Shown piece by piece: positions 45,320 through 56,290 of a stretch of DNA of 64,000 nt. Made by a program: the position numbers and the translations under genes. The first letter of the stretch is position 1. Every line of letters starts with the position of its first letter. The notes below the pieces were generated by a model that was not told the origin of the DNA, ran no database searches, and worked only from the letters and a program-made list of their open reading frames with translations. This DNA is from Pseudomonas helleri (GTDB taxonomy: Bacteria > Pseudomonadota > Gammaproteobacteria > Pseudomonadales > Pseudomonadaceae), in assembly GCF_001043025.1 (NCBI RefSeq), contig NZ_JYLD01000004.1, positions 1 through 64,000 of the forward strand. Reading direction: 5' to 3'.

Positions 45320-46414
45320 TCAGAGAACCGCTTTCGGATAGGAGCCCAGCACTTTGAGCGCTACGGCTTCCTGACTGATCTGCTCCAACACACTTTTGAC
45401 CAACGGGTCGCGGTGGTGGCCAGCAAAGTCAATGAAGAACACATAGGTCCACTTGCCGCTACGCGATGGACGCGTCTCAATGCGCGTGAGGTCGATGCCA
45501 TTTTCATGGAATGGCACCAACAACTCATGCAGCGCACCCGGACGGTTGCTCATCGACACGATAATCGAGGTTTTGTCATCCCCGGTCGGCGGCACTTCCT
45601 GGTTGCCAATCATCAAGAAACGCGTGGAGTTATCCGGGCGATCTTCGATTTTTTCAGCCAGACGGGTCAGACCGTACAGGCCTGCTGCCATGTCGCCAGC
45701 AATCGCTGCGGAGTTCCACTCGCCTTTAACCCGCTTGGCCGCTTCGGCATTGCTCGACACGGCAATCCGCTCAACGTTCGGGTAGTGCGCGTCCAGCCAC
45801 TTGCGGCACTGGGCCAACGACTGGGCATGCGAATAGATACGGCTAATGCTGTCGGTTTTGGTATTTTCGCCCACCAGCAGGTGGTGGTGGATACGCAGCT
45901 CAACTTCGCCGCAGATCACCATGTCGTGTTCAAGGAAGCTGTCCAGCGTGTGGTTAACAGCGCCTTCGGTGGAGTTCTCTACCGGCACCACTCCAAAGTT
46001 CACCGCACCCGCCGCCACTTCACGGAACACTTCATCAATCGCAGCCATCGGCTTGCTGATGACCGCGTGACCAAAGTGCTTCATGGCCGCAGCTTGGGTA
46101 AAGGTGCCTTCAGGGCCCAGATAAGCCACTTTCAGCGGCTGCTCCAACGCCAGGCATGAAGACATGATTTCGCGGAACAACCGCGCCATCTCTTCGTTGC
46201 CCAGCGGCCCCTTGTTGCGTTCCATCACACGCTTAAGCACCTGAGCTTCACGCTCAGGCCGGTAAAAGACCGGCACTTCGCCTTCAGCCAGCGACGCCAT
46301 CTTGACCCGCGCCACTTCCTGAGCGCAGCGGGCACGCTCACTGATCAACTCCAGAACCTTTTCGTCCAGGCTGTCGATACGCAGGCGCAAGGCCTTGAGT
46401 TCTTGCTCGGACAT
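45320..46414 (-). CDS. pheA: Chorismate mutase / prephenate dehydratase (P-protein)
   Basis: Makes phenylpyruvate from chorismate by two steps. The 364-residue protein has an N-terminal chorismate mutase (LRLRIDSLDEKVLELISERA), the dehydratase domain (VAYLGPEGTFTQAA, VPVENSTEGAVNHTLD, DNSTRFLMI) and a C-terminal ACT regulatory domain (VSMSNRPGALHELLVPFHEN, TRIETRPSRSGKWTYVFFID), the phenylalanine-sensing part. The start codon overlaps the serC stop (TAATG). Confidence 0.97.
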   Translation of the reverse strand: MSEQELKALRLRIDSLDEKVLELISERARCAQEVARVKMASLAEGEVPVFYRPEREAQVLKRVMERNKGPLGNEEMARLFREIMSSCLALEQPLKVAYLGPEGTFTQAAAMKHFGHAVISKPMAAIDEVFREVAAGAVNFGVVPVENSTEGAVNHTLDSFLEHDMVICGEVELRIHHHLLVGENTKTDSISRIYSHAQSLAQCRKWLDAHYPNVERIAVSSNAEAAKRVKGEWNSAAIAGDMAAGLYGLTRLAEKIEDRPDNSTRFLMIGNQEVPPTGDDKTSIIVSMSNRPGALHELLVPFHENGIDLTRIETRPSRSGKWTYVFFIDFAGHHRDPLVKSVLEQISQEAVALKVLGSYPKAVL

Positions 46415-47499
46415 TAGCCGTGTTCCTTCTCGAACTCTGCCATGTAAGCCACCAGCGCATTCACTGCGTTGATGTCCACGGCGTTATAGATCGACGCGCG
46501 CATGCCGCCTACCGAGCGGTGGCCTTTGAGGTTCAACAGGCCGCGAGCCTCAGCACCCGCCAGGAATGGCTTGTCTAGACGGTCATCAGCCAGACGGAAC
46601 GGCACGTTCATCCACGAGCGGTCAGTCTTGTTGATCGGGTTGCTGTACAAGCCACTGGCATCGATGAAGTCGTACAAGGTGCGCTTTTTAACTTCATTGA
46701 GCTTGCCGATTGCTTCAACGCCACCCTGCTCTTTCAGCCACTCAAACACCAGGCCAGACAAGTACCAGGCCAGCGTTGGCGGGGTGTTGTACATCGAGCC
46801 ATTATCGGCGGCGACCTTGTAATCCAGCATGGTCGGGCAGAACGAGCGTGCACGCCCCAGCAGGTCTTCGCGAACGATGTTCACCACGATACCGCTTGGG
46901 CCGATGTTCTTCTGCGCGCCAGCGTAGATCATGCCGAAACGGGAAACGTCGACTGGACGCGACAGGATGTCCGAAGACATATCGGCAACCAGCGGAACGT
47001 CGCCGGTTTGCGGAATCCAGTCAAACTCCAGACCGCCAATGGTTTCGTTCGGCGCATAGTGAACATAGGCCGCGTCTTTGGACAGGTTCCACTCGTTCTG
47101 GCCAGGAATCGCAAAGTAATCGTAGTTCTTGGCGCTGGCAGCCACGTTGATGTGGCCATAGCGTGCAGCTTCTTCGATGGCTTTTTGCGACCAGATACCG
47201 GTATCGATGTAATCCGCCGAGCCATTTTCAGGCAGCAGATTCAACGGGATCTGGGCAAATTGCTGGCTTGCGCCGCCTTGCAGAAACAGGACTTTGTAGT
47301 TCGAGGGAATAGACAGCAGATCGCGCAGATCCTGCTCAGCCTTGGTTGCAATGGACACGAACTCATCGCTGCGATGGCTCATTTCCATAACCGAGAGGCC
47401 CTTGCCATGCCAGTCGAGCAACTCAGACTGGGCACGCAACAGGACGGCTTCAGGAAGCGCAGCAGGACCTGCGCAGAAGTTATAGGCTCGTTTGCTCAC
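46414..47499 (-). CDS. serC: Phosphoserine aminotransferase
   Basis: Transfers an amino group to 3-phosphohydroxypyruvate for serine synthesis, and to the analogous precursor of pyridoxal phosphate. The 361-residue PLP enzyme starts with KRAYNFCAGPAALPEAVL and has the lysine in YAGAQKNIGPSGI and the late RASIYNAVDI. I choose the GTG at 47499 (MSKRAYNF), giving the usual length; the open frame extends 24 codons further upstream without family similarity. Confidence 0.96.
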   Translation of the reverse strand: MSKRAYNFCAGPAALPEAVLLRAQSELLDWHGKGLSVMEMSHRSDEFVSIATKAEQDLRDLLSIPSNYKVLFLQGGASQQFAQIPLNLLPENGSADYIDTGIWSQKAIEEAARYGHINVAASAKNYDYFAIPGQNEWNLSKDAAYVHYAPNETIGGLEFDWIPQTGDVPLVADMSSDILSRPVDVSRFGMIYAGAQKNIGPSGIVVNIVREDLLGRARSFCPTMLDYKVAADNGSMYNTPPTLAWYLSGLVFEWLKEQGGVEAIGKLNEVKKRTLYDFIDASGLYSNPINKTDRSWMNVPFRLADDRLDKPFLAGAEARGLLNLKGHRSVGGMRASIYNAVDINAVNALVAYMAEFEKEHG

Positions 47500-47648
47500 A
47501 TCCACTCTCGCTCTGATTTGGTGGGTCATGCAATAAATCAACAAGAGCTGCACCGCATGGCAAAGCGCCAATCTGTTCTGTGCACACCGGCCTGGCGGCT
47601 CAAAAAATCAGTGCTTCGCTACACGTTGCAGCCCCAACACATACAACA

Positions 47649-47674
47649 AGGGGGCGAATCTTCATCCGCCCCCT
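47649..47674 (-). terminator. Terminator of gyrA
   Basis: GGGGGCG and CGCCCCC form a GC-rich stem with a 10-base loop, 11 bases after the gyrA stop; on the minus strand it continues with TTGTTGT. Confidence 0.75.
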
Positions 47675-47684
47675 GTGTGTCCGC

Positions 47685-50336
<2,652 letters not shown>

Positions 50337-50450
50337 GAGAAGCCTGATTCCTTTTTCGGGTGAAACTTCGCCACATCCATTCGGGACGAACGAAGCTCGC
50401 CGCCGCTGGCCACGTGCCACGCAACGACTTACGACAAATCAACGAGTTAA
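50337..50450 (-). promoter_or_regulatory. gyrA 5' leader, candidate conserved RNA element
   Basis: The stretch directly upstream of gyrA is GC-rich and can form local stems (CGTGGCACGTGGCC and GGCGGCGAGCTTCG parts). A conserved gyrA RNA motif in Pseudomonas gyrA leaders has been described from comparative genomics. I cannot align this sequence to the model by eye, so the call rests on position. Confidence 0.35.
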
Positions 50451-50530
50451 CCTACGGATTTGCGCAGTAAGGGCAACCCTTGCAGGGCACCCCGGAAACC
50501 GCCGGATGTTATCACAATTGACGTGCTTCG

Positions 50531-50634
50531 CAGCTACAAGCTTCAAGCAACAAGCTGCAAGTTCGCAGCCCATAACCCGATTAACGGGATACGCAGCCTT
50601 GACTTCAAGCTTGCCGCTTGCAACTTGCCGCTTA
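50531..50634. repeat. Pseudomonas CAAGCTTCAAGC-type intergenic repeat
   Basis: CAGCTACAAGCTTCAAGC-AACAAGCTGCAAG on one side and CTTCAAGCTTGCCGC-TTGCAACTTGCCGC on the other are imperfect inverted copies of an element frequent in pseudomonad intergenic DNA. It lies just after the mtnA stop and before the gyrA leader. Confidence 0.65.
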
Positions 50635-50643
50635 ACTGCTGCC

Positions 50644-51720
50644 TTAGTGCAACCGCTTGCGGCACATCAATTGCGCCATTTTGGCAGCGTCCGGGCGCTC
50701 AACAATGCCCTTCTCGGTCACGATCACGTCAATCAGGTCTGCCGGGGTCACGTCAAACACCGGATTGAACGCCTGAACATCCGCGCCGACACGCTTGCCG
50801 CCCACTTCCAGCAATTCACTGCCGTTACGCTCTTCAATCGGGATGTCTTCGCCGCTGGCCAGGTCCATGTCGATGGTTGAACTCGGCGCAACCACCATAA
50901 AGCGCACACCGTGGTGCATGGCATTGACCGCCAACTGGTAGGTGCCGATCTTGTTTGCCACGTCACCATTGGCGGTAATGCGATCAGCGCCGACAATCAC
51001 CCAGGTCACGCCCTTGGTTTTCATGATGTGGGCTGCAGCCGAGTCCACGTTCAAAATCACCGGGATCCCCTCGTTGGCCAGCTCCCAGGCAGTCAGGCGC
51101 GAGCCTTGCAACCACGGCCGGGTTTCATCGGCATACACCTGTTCGATCATGCCCTCGATCCATGCGCCGCGAATGACCCCCAGTGCCGTGCCAAAGCCGC
51201 CGGTTGCCAGCGCTCCAGTGTTGCAGTGGGTCAATACGGTCTGGGCATTGCCCTGATGGCGACGGATCACATCGACACCCAACTGCGCCATGGTCAGATT
51301 GGCCTCGCGATCGCTCTCATGGATCGCGACGGCTTCGTCTTCAAGCGCCTGCAGCGCATCGGTGTTGTCTTTGCAGCGCTCCAGACGGTCGCGCATACGG
51401 TTAAGCGCCCAAAACAGGTTCACCGCGGTCGGTCGCGAGTTCGCCAACAGGGAGAAATCCTGCTCCAGCGCCGCCACCCAGTCACCGCCTGCCGCCTTGC
51501 GATCACGCGCCGCCAGCACTACGCCATAGGCCGCCGCAATACCAATCGCCGGGGCGCCACGCACCACCATGTCACGAATGGCCTGAGCAACTCCCTCAGC
51601 GTCGGTATAGGCCAGCCAGTTCTCTTCAAAAGGCAAAATGCGCTGATCCAGCAGATGCAGGGCTTCACCCTGCCAATCAATGGCCTTTACCTTTTCAGCG
51701 GCCAACAGTCGATCGCGCAT
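50644..51720 (-). CDS. mtnA: Methylthioribose-1-phosphate isomerase
   Basis: Methionine salvage enzyme converting 5-methylthioribose 1-phosphate to methylthioribulose 1-phosphate. The 358-residue protein resembles eIF2B subunits and has the active-site Cys in [18 protein letters not shown] and Asp in [18 protein letters not shown], plus [14 protein letters not shown]. The ATG at 51720 ([16 protein letters not shown]) has GGGGAAG upstream; the longer frame is unsupported. It is divergent from the methylthioadenosine deaminase gene. Confidence 0.96.
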   Translation of the reverse strand: MRDRLLAAEKVKAIDWQGEALHLLDQRILPFEENWLAYTDAEGVAQAIRDMVVRGAPAIGIAAAYGVVLAARDRKAAGGDWVAALEQDFSLLANSRPTAVNLFWALNRMRDRLERCKDNTDALQALEDEAVAIHESDREANLTMAQLGVDVIRRHQGNAQTVLTHCNTGALATGGFGTALGVIRGAWIEGMIEQVYADETRPWLQGSRLTAWELANEGIPVILNVDSAAAHIMKTKGVTWVIVGADRITANGDVANKIGTYQLAVNAMHHGVRFMVVAPSSTIDMDLASGEDIPIEERNGSELLEVGGKRVGADVQAFNPVFDVTPADLIDVIVTEKGIVERPDAAKMAQLMCRKRLH

Positions 51721-51803
51721 GACTTCCCCTATCACCCTGATACAAAACCGCCGATTATAGCGAGCCCGCCCCCAAGACGCTCGGGTATACTTCGCGTCCT
51801 TTT

Positions 51804-51809
51804 TATAAT
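51804..51809 (+). promoter_or_regulatory. Candidate -10 box of the mtaD promoter
   Basis: A perfect TATAAT lies 20 bases before the chosen mtaD start. No good -35 box is seen at the usual distance. Its position argues against the ATG at 51808 as translation start. Confidence 0.4.
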
Positions 51810-51828
51810 GCACCGGAAGTCATTTTTG

Positions 51829-53160
51829 ATGCCAACCCAGCCCTTGACCTTCGACTTATTGCTGCTCCCCACCTGGCTCGTACCTGTTGAACCCGCCGGG
51901 GTCGTACTCAAGGACCATGCTGTGGGCATCCAGGACGGACGCATTGTATTTATGGGACCGCGCCACCTCGCCGAAAAACACACCGCCCTTGAAACCCGCG
52001 AACTCCCCGAGATGCTGCTCAGTCCGGGGCTGATCAATGCCCACGGTCACGCGGCAATGACGTTGTTCCGCGGCATGGCCGATGACCTGCCCCTGATGAC
52101 CTGGCTGGAAAACCATATCTGGCCGGCCGAGGCCAAGTGGGTCGATGAGGCGTTCGTTCGCGACGGTACCGACCTGGCCATAGCCGAGCAGATCAAAGGC
52201 GGCATTACCTGCTTCAGTGACATGTATTTTTTCCCCAAGGTCGCCAGCGAGCGCGTGCACAACAGCGGCATCCGCGCACAAATTGCCTTCCCCATTCTGG
52301 ACTTCCCGATTCCGGGCGCCAGCACCGCAGACGAATCCCTGCGCCAGGCGGTAGAACTGTTTGGCGACTTGAAATACCACCCGCGCATCAAAATCGCGTT
52401 CGGCCCGCACGCGCCGTATACCGTCGGTGACGAAAACCTCGAGAAAGTCCGGGTGATTGCCGACGAACTCGATGCTGCCGTGCAAATGCACGTGCACGAG
52501 ACCGCCTTCGAAGTGCAACAGGCCGTCGAGCACAATGCCGAGCGCCCGGTAGCCCGCCTTGCCCGCCTGGGTTTGCTGGGCCCGCGCTTCCAGGCCGTGC
52601 ACATGACTCAAATCAACGATGAAGATCTGAGCCTTCTGGTAGAAAGCAACTCCAGCGTGATCCATTGCCCTGAATCCAACCTCAAATTGGCCAGCGGTTT
52701 CTGCCCGGTCGAGCGTTTGTGGCAAGCCGGCGTTAATGTCGCGGTTGGCACCGACGGGGCCGCCAGCAATAATGACCTCGATTTGCTCGGTGAAACCCGC
52801 ACTGCTGCCTTGCTGGCCAAAGCCGTATCCGGCTCGGCCACGGCACTGGACGCTCACCGCGCACTGCGTATGGCAACGCTCAACGGCGCTCGCGCCCTGG
52901 GCCAGGAGAGCGAAATCGGCTCGATCGAAGTCGGCAAAGCGGCTGACCTGGTGGCATTCGATTTGAGCGGTCTTGCCCAGCAGCCGGTCTATGACCCCGT
53001 CTCACAGCTGATCTACGCCACTGGCCGCGATTGCGTGAAGCACGTATGGGTCGCCGGCAAGCAACTGCTGGATAACGGCCAATTGACGCGCCTGGACGAG
53101 CAACAACTGTGCGCCACCGCCAAAGCCTGGGGCGAGCGTATTAACAGCCATACTCATTGA
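51829..53160 (+). CDS. mtaD: 5-methylthioadenosine/S-adenosylhomocysteine deaminase (TRZ/ATZ family)
   Basis: Zinc amidohydrolase of 443 residues: [20 protein letters not shown] (His72, His74), the FGPHAPYTV and [10 protein letters not shown] metal/substrate histidines, and [14 protein letters not shown] with the metal Asp. In P. aeruginosa the orthologue deaminates methylthioadenosine to methylthioinosine, which is then split to methylthioribose 1-phosphate, the substrate of divergent MtnA. The ATG at 51829 has GGAAG about 9 bases upstream; an ATG seven codons earlier overlaps a TATAAT box. Confidence 0.9.
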   Translation: MPTQPLTFDLLLLPTWLVPVEPAGVVLKDHAVGIQDGRIVFMGPRHLAEKHTALETRELPEMLLSPGLINAHGHAAMTLFRGMADDLPLMTWLENHIWPAEAKWVDEAFVRDGTDLAIAEQIKGGITCFSDMYFFPKVASERVHNSGIRAQIAFPILDFPIPGASTADESLRQAVELFGDLKYHPRIKIAFGPHAPYTVGDENLEKVRVIADELDAAVQMHVHETAFEVQQAVEHNAERPVARLARLGLLGPRFQAVHMTQINDEDLSLLVESNSSVIHCPESNLKLASGFCPVERLWQAGVNVAVGTDGAASNNDLDLLGETRTAALLAKAVSGSATALDAHRALRMATLNGARALGQESEIGSIEVGKAADLVAFDLSGLAQQPVYDPVSQLIYATGRDCVKHVWVAGKQLLDNGQLTRLDEQQLCATAKAWGERINSHTH

Positions 53161-53168
53161 TTCCAAGC

Positions 53169-53194
53169 CTCAGGGCCCCAGCCCTGAGTTTTAC
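53169..53194 (+). terminator. Terminator-like hairpin after mtaD
   Basis: CTCAGGGC and GCCCTGAG pair around four bases and are followed by TTTT, 8 bases after the mtaD stop. ubiG starts 30 bases later, so read-through or a separate promoter is needed. Confidence 0.7.
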
Positions 53195-53223
53195 CCGGTT
53201 TTTTAGCTTTAGAGGATTTACCC

Positions 53224-53922
53224 ATGAGCAACGTCGACCACGCCGAGATCGCCAAATTCGAGGCGCTTGCCCATCGCTGGTGGGACCGCGAAAGCGAGTT
53301 CAAGCCGCTGCACGACATCAACCCGCTGCGGGTCAACTGGATTGATGAGCGCGTTCATCTGGCCGGTAAAAAAGTCCTCGATGTGGGCTGCGGCGGCGGC
53401 ATCCTCAGTGAGTCCATGGCTCAGCGCGGGGCGACTGTTACCGGTATCGACATGGGCGAAGCCCCCCTCGCTGTCGCGCAACTGCACCAGCTCGAGTCCG
53501 GCGTCAACGTTGAGTACCGCCAGATCACTGCCGAAGAACTGGCGCTCGAAATGCCGGGCCAGTTCGACGTCGTCACCTGCCTTGAAATGCTCGAACACGT
53601 GCCGGATCCAGCGTCTGTCATCCGCGCCTGCTACCAGATGGTTAAACCGGGCGGCCAAGTGTTCTTCTCGACCATCAACCGCAACCCCAAGTCCTACCTG
53701 TTCGCGATTATCGGCGCCGAATACGTCCTCAAGCTGATGCCGCGCGGTACCCACGACTTCAAGAAGTTCATTCGCCCTTCCGAGCTGGGCGCCTGGAGCC
53801 GCCAGGCAGGCCTGAGCGTCAAGGACATCATCGGCCTGACCTACAACCCGCTGACCAAGCACTACAAACTGGCCAACGATGTAGACGTCAACTACATGAT
53901 CCAGACCCTTCGCGAGGAGTAA
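53224..53922 (+). CDS. ubiG: Ubiquinone biosynthesis O-methyltransferase UbiG
   Basis: SAM-dependent enzyme performing both O-methylations in ubiquinone synthesis. The 232-residue protein has [20 protein letters not shown] at the start, the SAM motif [30 protein letters not shown] and [14 protein letters not shown]. It leads the ubiG-mupP-yciK operon; mupP begins 3 bases after its stop. Confidence 0.97.
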   Translation: MSNVDHAEIAKFEALAHRWWDRESEFKPLHDINPLRVNWIDERVHLAGKKVLDVGCGGGILSESMAQRGATVTGIDMGEAPLAVAQLHQLESGVNVEYRQITAEELALEMPGQFDVVTCLEMLEHVPDPASVIRACYQMVKPGGQVFFSTINRNPKSYLFAIIGAEYVLKLMPRGTHDFKKFIRPSELGAWSRQAGLSVKDIIGLTYNPLTKHYKLANDVDVNYMIQTLREE

Positions 53923-53925
53923 TAC

Positions 53926-54597
53926 ATGCGTTTAAGAGCAGTTCTTTTTGACATGGACGGCACCCTGCTCGACACCGCGCCGGACTTCATCGCCATCTGC
54001 CAGGCCATGCGCGCAGACCGTGACCTGCCGCCCGTTGCCGACAAACTGATTCGCGATGAAATTTCCGGCGGTGCCAAGGCGATGGTTGCCGCGACGTTTG
54101 GCATTAGCCCTGAAGCAGACAACTTCGAGGCGCTGCGCCTTGAGTTCCTTGAGCGTTATCAGCGTGACTGTGCAGTCCACAGCAAGCTGTTTGACGGCAT
54201 GGCCGAGTTGCTGGCCGATATTGAAAAAGCGCATTTGGTGTGGGGCGTTGTCACCAACAAGCCCGTACGCTTCGCCGAGCCGATCATGCAACAGCTTGGG
54301 CTGGCCGAGCGCTCCGCCCTGCTGATCTGCCCCGATCACGTGACCAAGAGCAAGCCCGACCCCGAGCCGTTGATTCTGGCCTGCAAGATGCTTGACCTGG
54401 ACCCGGCCAGCGTACTGTTTGTCGGCGACGACCTGCGTGACATCGAGTCAGGCCGCGATGCCGGGACCAAAACAGCCGCCGTGCGTTATGGCTACATCCA
54501 CCCCAACGACAACCCTGACCATTGGGGCGCTGACGTGGTGGTCGACCATCCGGCCGAATTGCGCAAAGTCCTGGATAACGCGATGTGCAGTTGCTGA
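53926..54597 (+). CDS. mupP: N-acetylmuramic acid 6-phosphate phosphatase MupP
   Basis: HAD-superfamily phosphatase of the peptidoglycan recycling route in Pseudomonas, which bypasses fosfomycin-sensitive MurA. The 223-residue protein has [13 protein letters not shown] (Asp9, Asp11), VVTNKP, the lysine in KSKPDPEPL and [11 protein letters not shown]. Annotated at times as phosphoglycolate phosphatase; the gene order ubiG-mupP-yciK supports MupP. Confidence 0.9.
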   Translation: MRLRAVLFDMDGTLLDTAPDFIAICQAMRADRDLPPVADKLIRDEISGGAKAMVAATFGISPEADNFEALRLEFLERYQRDCAVHSKLFDGMAELLADIEKAHLVWGVVTNKPVRFAEPIMQQLGLAERSALLICPDHVTKSKPDPEPLILACKMLDLDPASVLFVGDDLRDIESGRDAGTKTAAVRYGYIHPNDNPDHWGADVVVDHPAELRKVLDNAMCSC

Positions 54598-54642
54598 AGC
54601 GCGGGCGCTGCACATGTTTCCTGCTTTTTGTTGAGGTGCTTT

Positions 54643-55383
54643 ATGTTTGATTACACCGCCCGCCCCGACCTGCTTCAGGGCCGGATCATCCTGGTCACGG
54701 GGGCCGGTCGTGGTATTGGCGCAGCCGCCGCCAAAACCTATGCAGCCCACGGAGCGACCGTGTTGCTGCTCGGCAAGACAGAAGCCAACCTGAGCCAGAT
54801 CTACGACGACATTGAAGCCGCCGGTTACGCCAAACCGGCGGTCATCCCGTTCAACCTCGAAACCGCCCTGCCGCATCAGTACGACGAACTGGCGGCCATG
54901 ATTGAAAGCGAGTTCGGGCGCCTGGACGGGCTGCTGCACAACGCTTCGATCATCGGCCCGCGCACGCCGCTGGAGCAACTGAGTGGCGAGAACTTCATGC
55001 GCGTGATGCACATCAACGTAAACGCCATGTTTATGCTGACCAGCACGCTGCTGCCGCTGCTCAAACTGTCGCAAGACGCCTCGGTGATCTTCACCTCCAG
55101 CAGTGTTGGCCGCAAAGGCCGCGCCTACTGGGGCGCCTATGGCGTGTCCAAGTTCGCCACCGAAGGCCTGATGCAAACCCTGGCCGACGAAGTTGAAAAC
55201 GTCTCGACGGTACGCTCCAACAGCATCAACCCGGGCGCAACCCGCACCAGCATGCGCGCGCAGGCCTACCCCGCAGAAAACCCGCAGAACAACCCTGAGC
55301 CGCAAGACATCATGCCGGTTTACCTGTACCTGATGGGCCCGGACAGCACCGGGATCAATGGGCAGGCGTTCAACGCACAGTAA
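54643..55383 (+). CDS. yciK: YciK-family short-chain dehydrogenase
   Basis: Oxidoreductase of 246 residues with the SDR cofactor motif VTGAGRGIGAAAAKTYA, LHNASIIGPRTPLEQL and YGVSKFATEGLMQT. The substrate is unknown. The family is conserved next to ubiG/mupP in Pseudomonas. The ATG at 54643 is preceded by GAGGTG; an upstream TTG in frame is less likely. A strong bidirectional terminator follows. Confidence 0.9.
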   Translation: MFDYTARPDLLQGRIILVTGAGRGIGAAAAKTYAAHGATVLLLGKTEANLSQIYDDIEAAGYAKPAVIPFNLETALPHQYDELAAMIESEFGRLDGLLHNASIIGPRTPLEQLSGENFMRVMHINVNAMFMLTSTLLPLLKLSQDASVIFTSSSVGRKGRAYWGAYGVSKFATEGLMQTLADEVENVSTVRSNSINPGATRTSMRAQAYPAENPQNNPEPQDIMPVYLYLMGPDSTGINGQAFNAQ

Positions 55384-55391
55384 AAACCCAT

Positions 55392-55431
55392 AAAAAAACC
55401 GGAGCCTGCCCAAGCAGCCTCCGGTTTTTTT
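55392..55431. terminator. Bidirectional rho-independent terminator
   Basis: AAAAAAACCGGAG-CTGC and GCAG-CTCCGGTTTTTTT form a stem with A and T tracts on the two sides, between convergent yciK and the TenA-like gene. Confidence 0.92.
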
Positions 55432-55459
55432 AGCCCTTCAGGTCGTCATCTACCTACAA

Positions 55460-56245
55460 TCAGGACTCGACCAGCTCGCGCCGCGCACGCACTACCGGCG
55501 CCCCCTCAAACTGCAAGCAGCTTTGCAAAAACAGATACTTGTAGTCATAGCTCTTGCAGATCGCTTTACGCAACTCGGTTTTCAGCTCTTCTGAAGGGTT
55601 CAACCCCGCCAGCGTGCAAATGATCTCCAGCGCTTCCCACGGGTGCTCATCGTCATACTGCGCGTGCATCTTCAGCCATTTCATGGAGCGCTTGCGCCCT
55701 TCTTGCGGAAACGACTCTTCGTAGATGCTTTTTGAGCACACCACAGCGGCCCACTCACCGACTGCGCCTTCGATGGCATAGTTGGTGGCGGCCATCGCCA
55801 CGGCCAACGAGTCGGTTGCGCAGCTGTGCCAGCACCAGTCGTTGAGCGCCTGAAACTCTGCCGGTATGTCCTGCGCGTTCATGTCTTCAAGGCTTACACC
55901 GTGTGCACGCGCCCAATGCACCCAATAGTCGGCATGGTTAAGCTCGACACGAATGTTGCGGATAAGCCAGCGCCGCGCCATGTCCTCACCCGGATGGCGC
56001 CCATAACGGGTTTTGCCCAGGTTATGGCCCATGTACAACGAAAACTGCTCGACCACTGGCCAGCCACCGATCAGGAAAACACGCATAGTCTTTTCGCTGA
56101 GGGTGTTGTCGCGCATACGTCGGTAAATTTCGTGTTCAACAACCCGGCGTTTGCTCTCGCTACAGTCGCGGATCAATTGCTGAGCCCACTCGGGGTAGCT
56201 GGTCGCCTCCATCAGAGGGCCAGTTCGGTTATAGGTCTCGGTCAC
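55460..56245 (-). CDS. TenA/PqqC-like (heme-oxygenase fold) protein
   Basis: A 261-residue helical protein with conserved His/Glu positions of this fold (HNLGKTRYGRHPGEDMARRW, ELNHADYWVHWA, NYAIEGAVGEWA, HAQYDDEHPWEALEI). The group includes thiaminase II TenA, PQQ synthase PqqC and di-iron oxidases such as CADD; which activity applies cannot be stated, and there is no thi or pqq gene nearby. The start is the GTG at 56245 with GGAG 7 bases upstream. Confidence 0.8.
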   Translation of the reverse strand: MTETYNRTGPLMEATSYPEWAQQLIRDCSESKRRVVEHEIYRRMRDNTLSEKTMRVFLIGGWPVVEQFSLYMGHNLGKTRYGRHPGEDMARRWLIRNIRVELNHADYWVHWARAHGVSLEDMNAQDIPAEFQALNDWCWHSCATDSLAVAMAATNYAIEGAVGEWAAVVCSKSIYEESFPQEGRKRSMKWLKMHAQYDDEHPWEALEIICTLAGLNPSEELKTELRKAICKSYDYKYLFLQSCLQFEGAPVVRARRELVES

Positions 56246-56290
56246 TATCAGGCTCCTTATGACACGCTGGTTTTGCAAATCCGGAAATGC

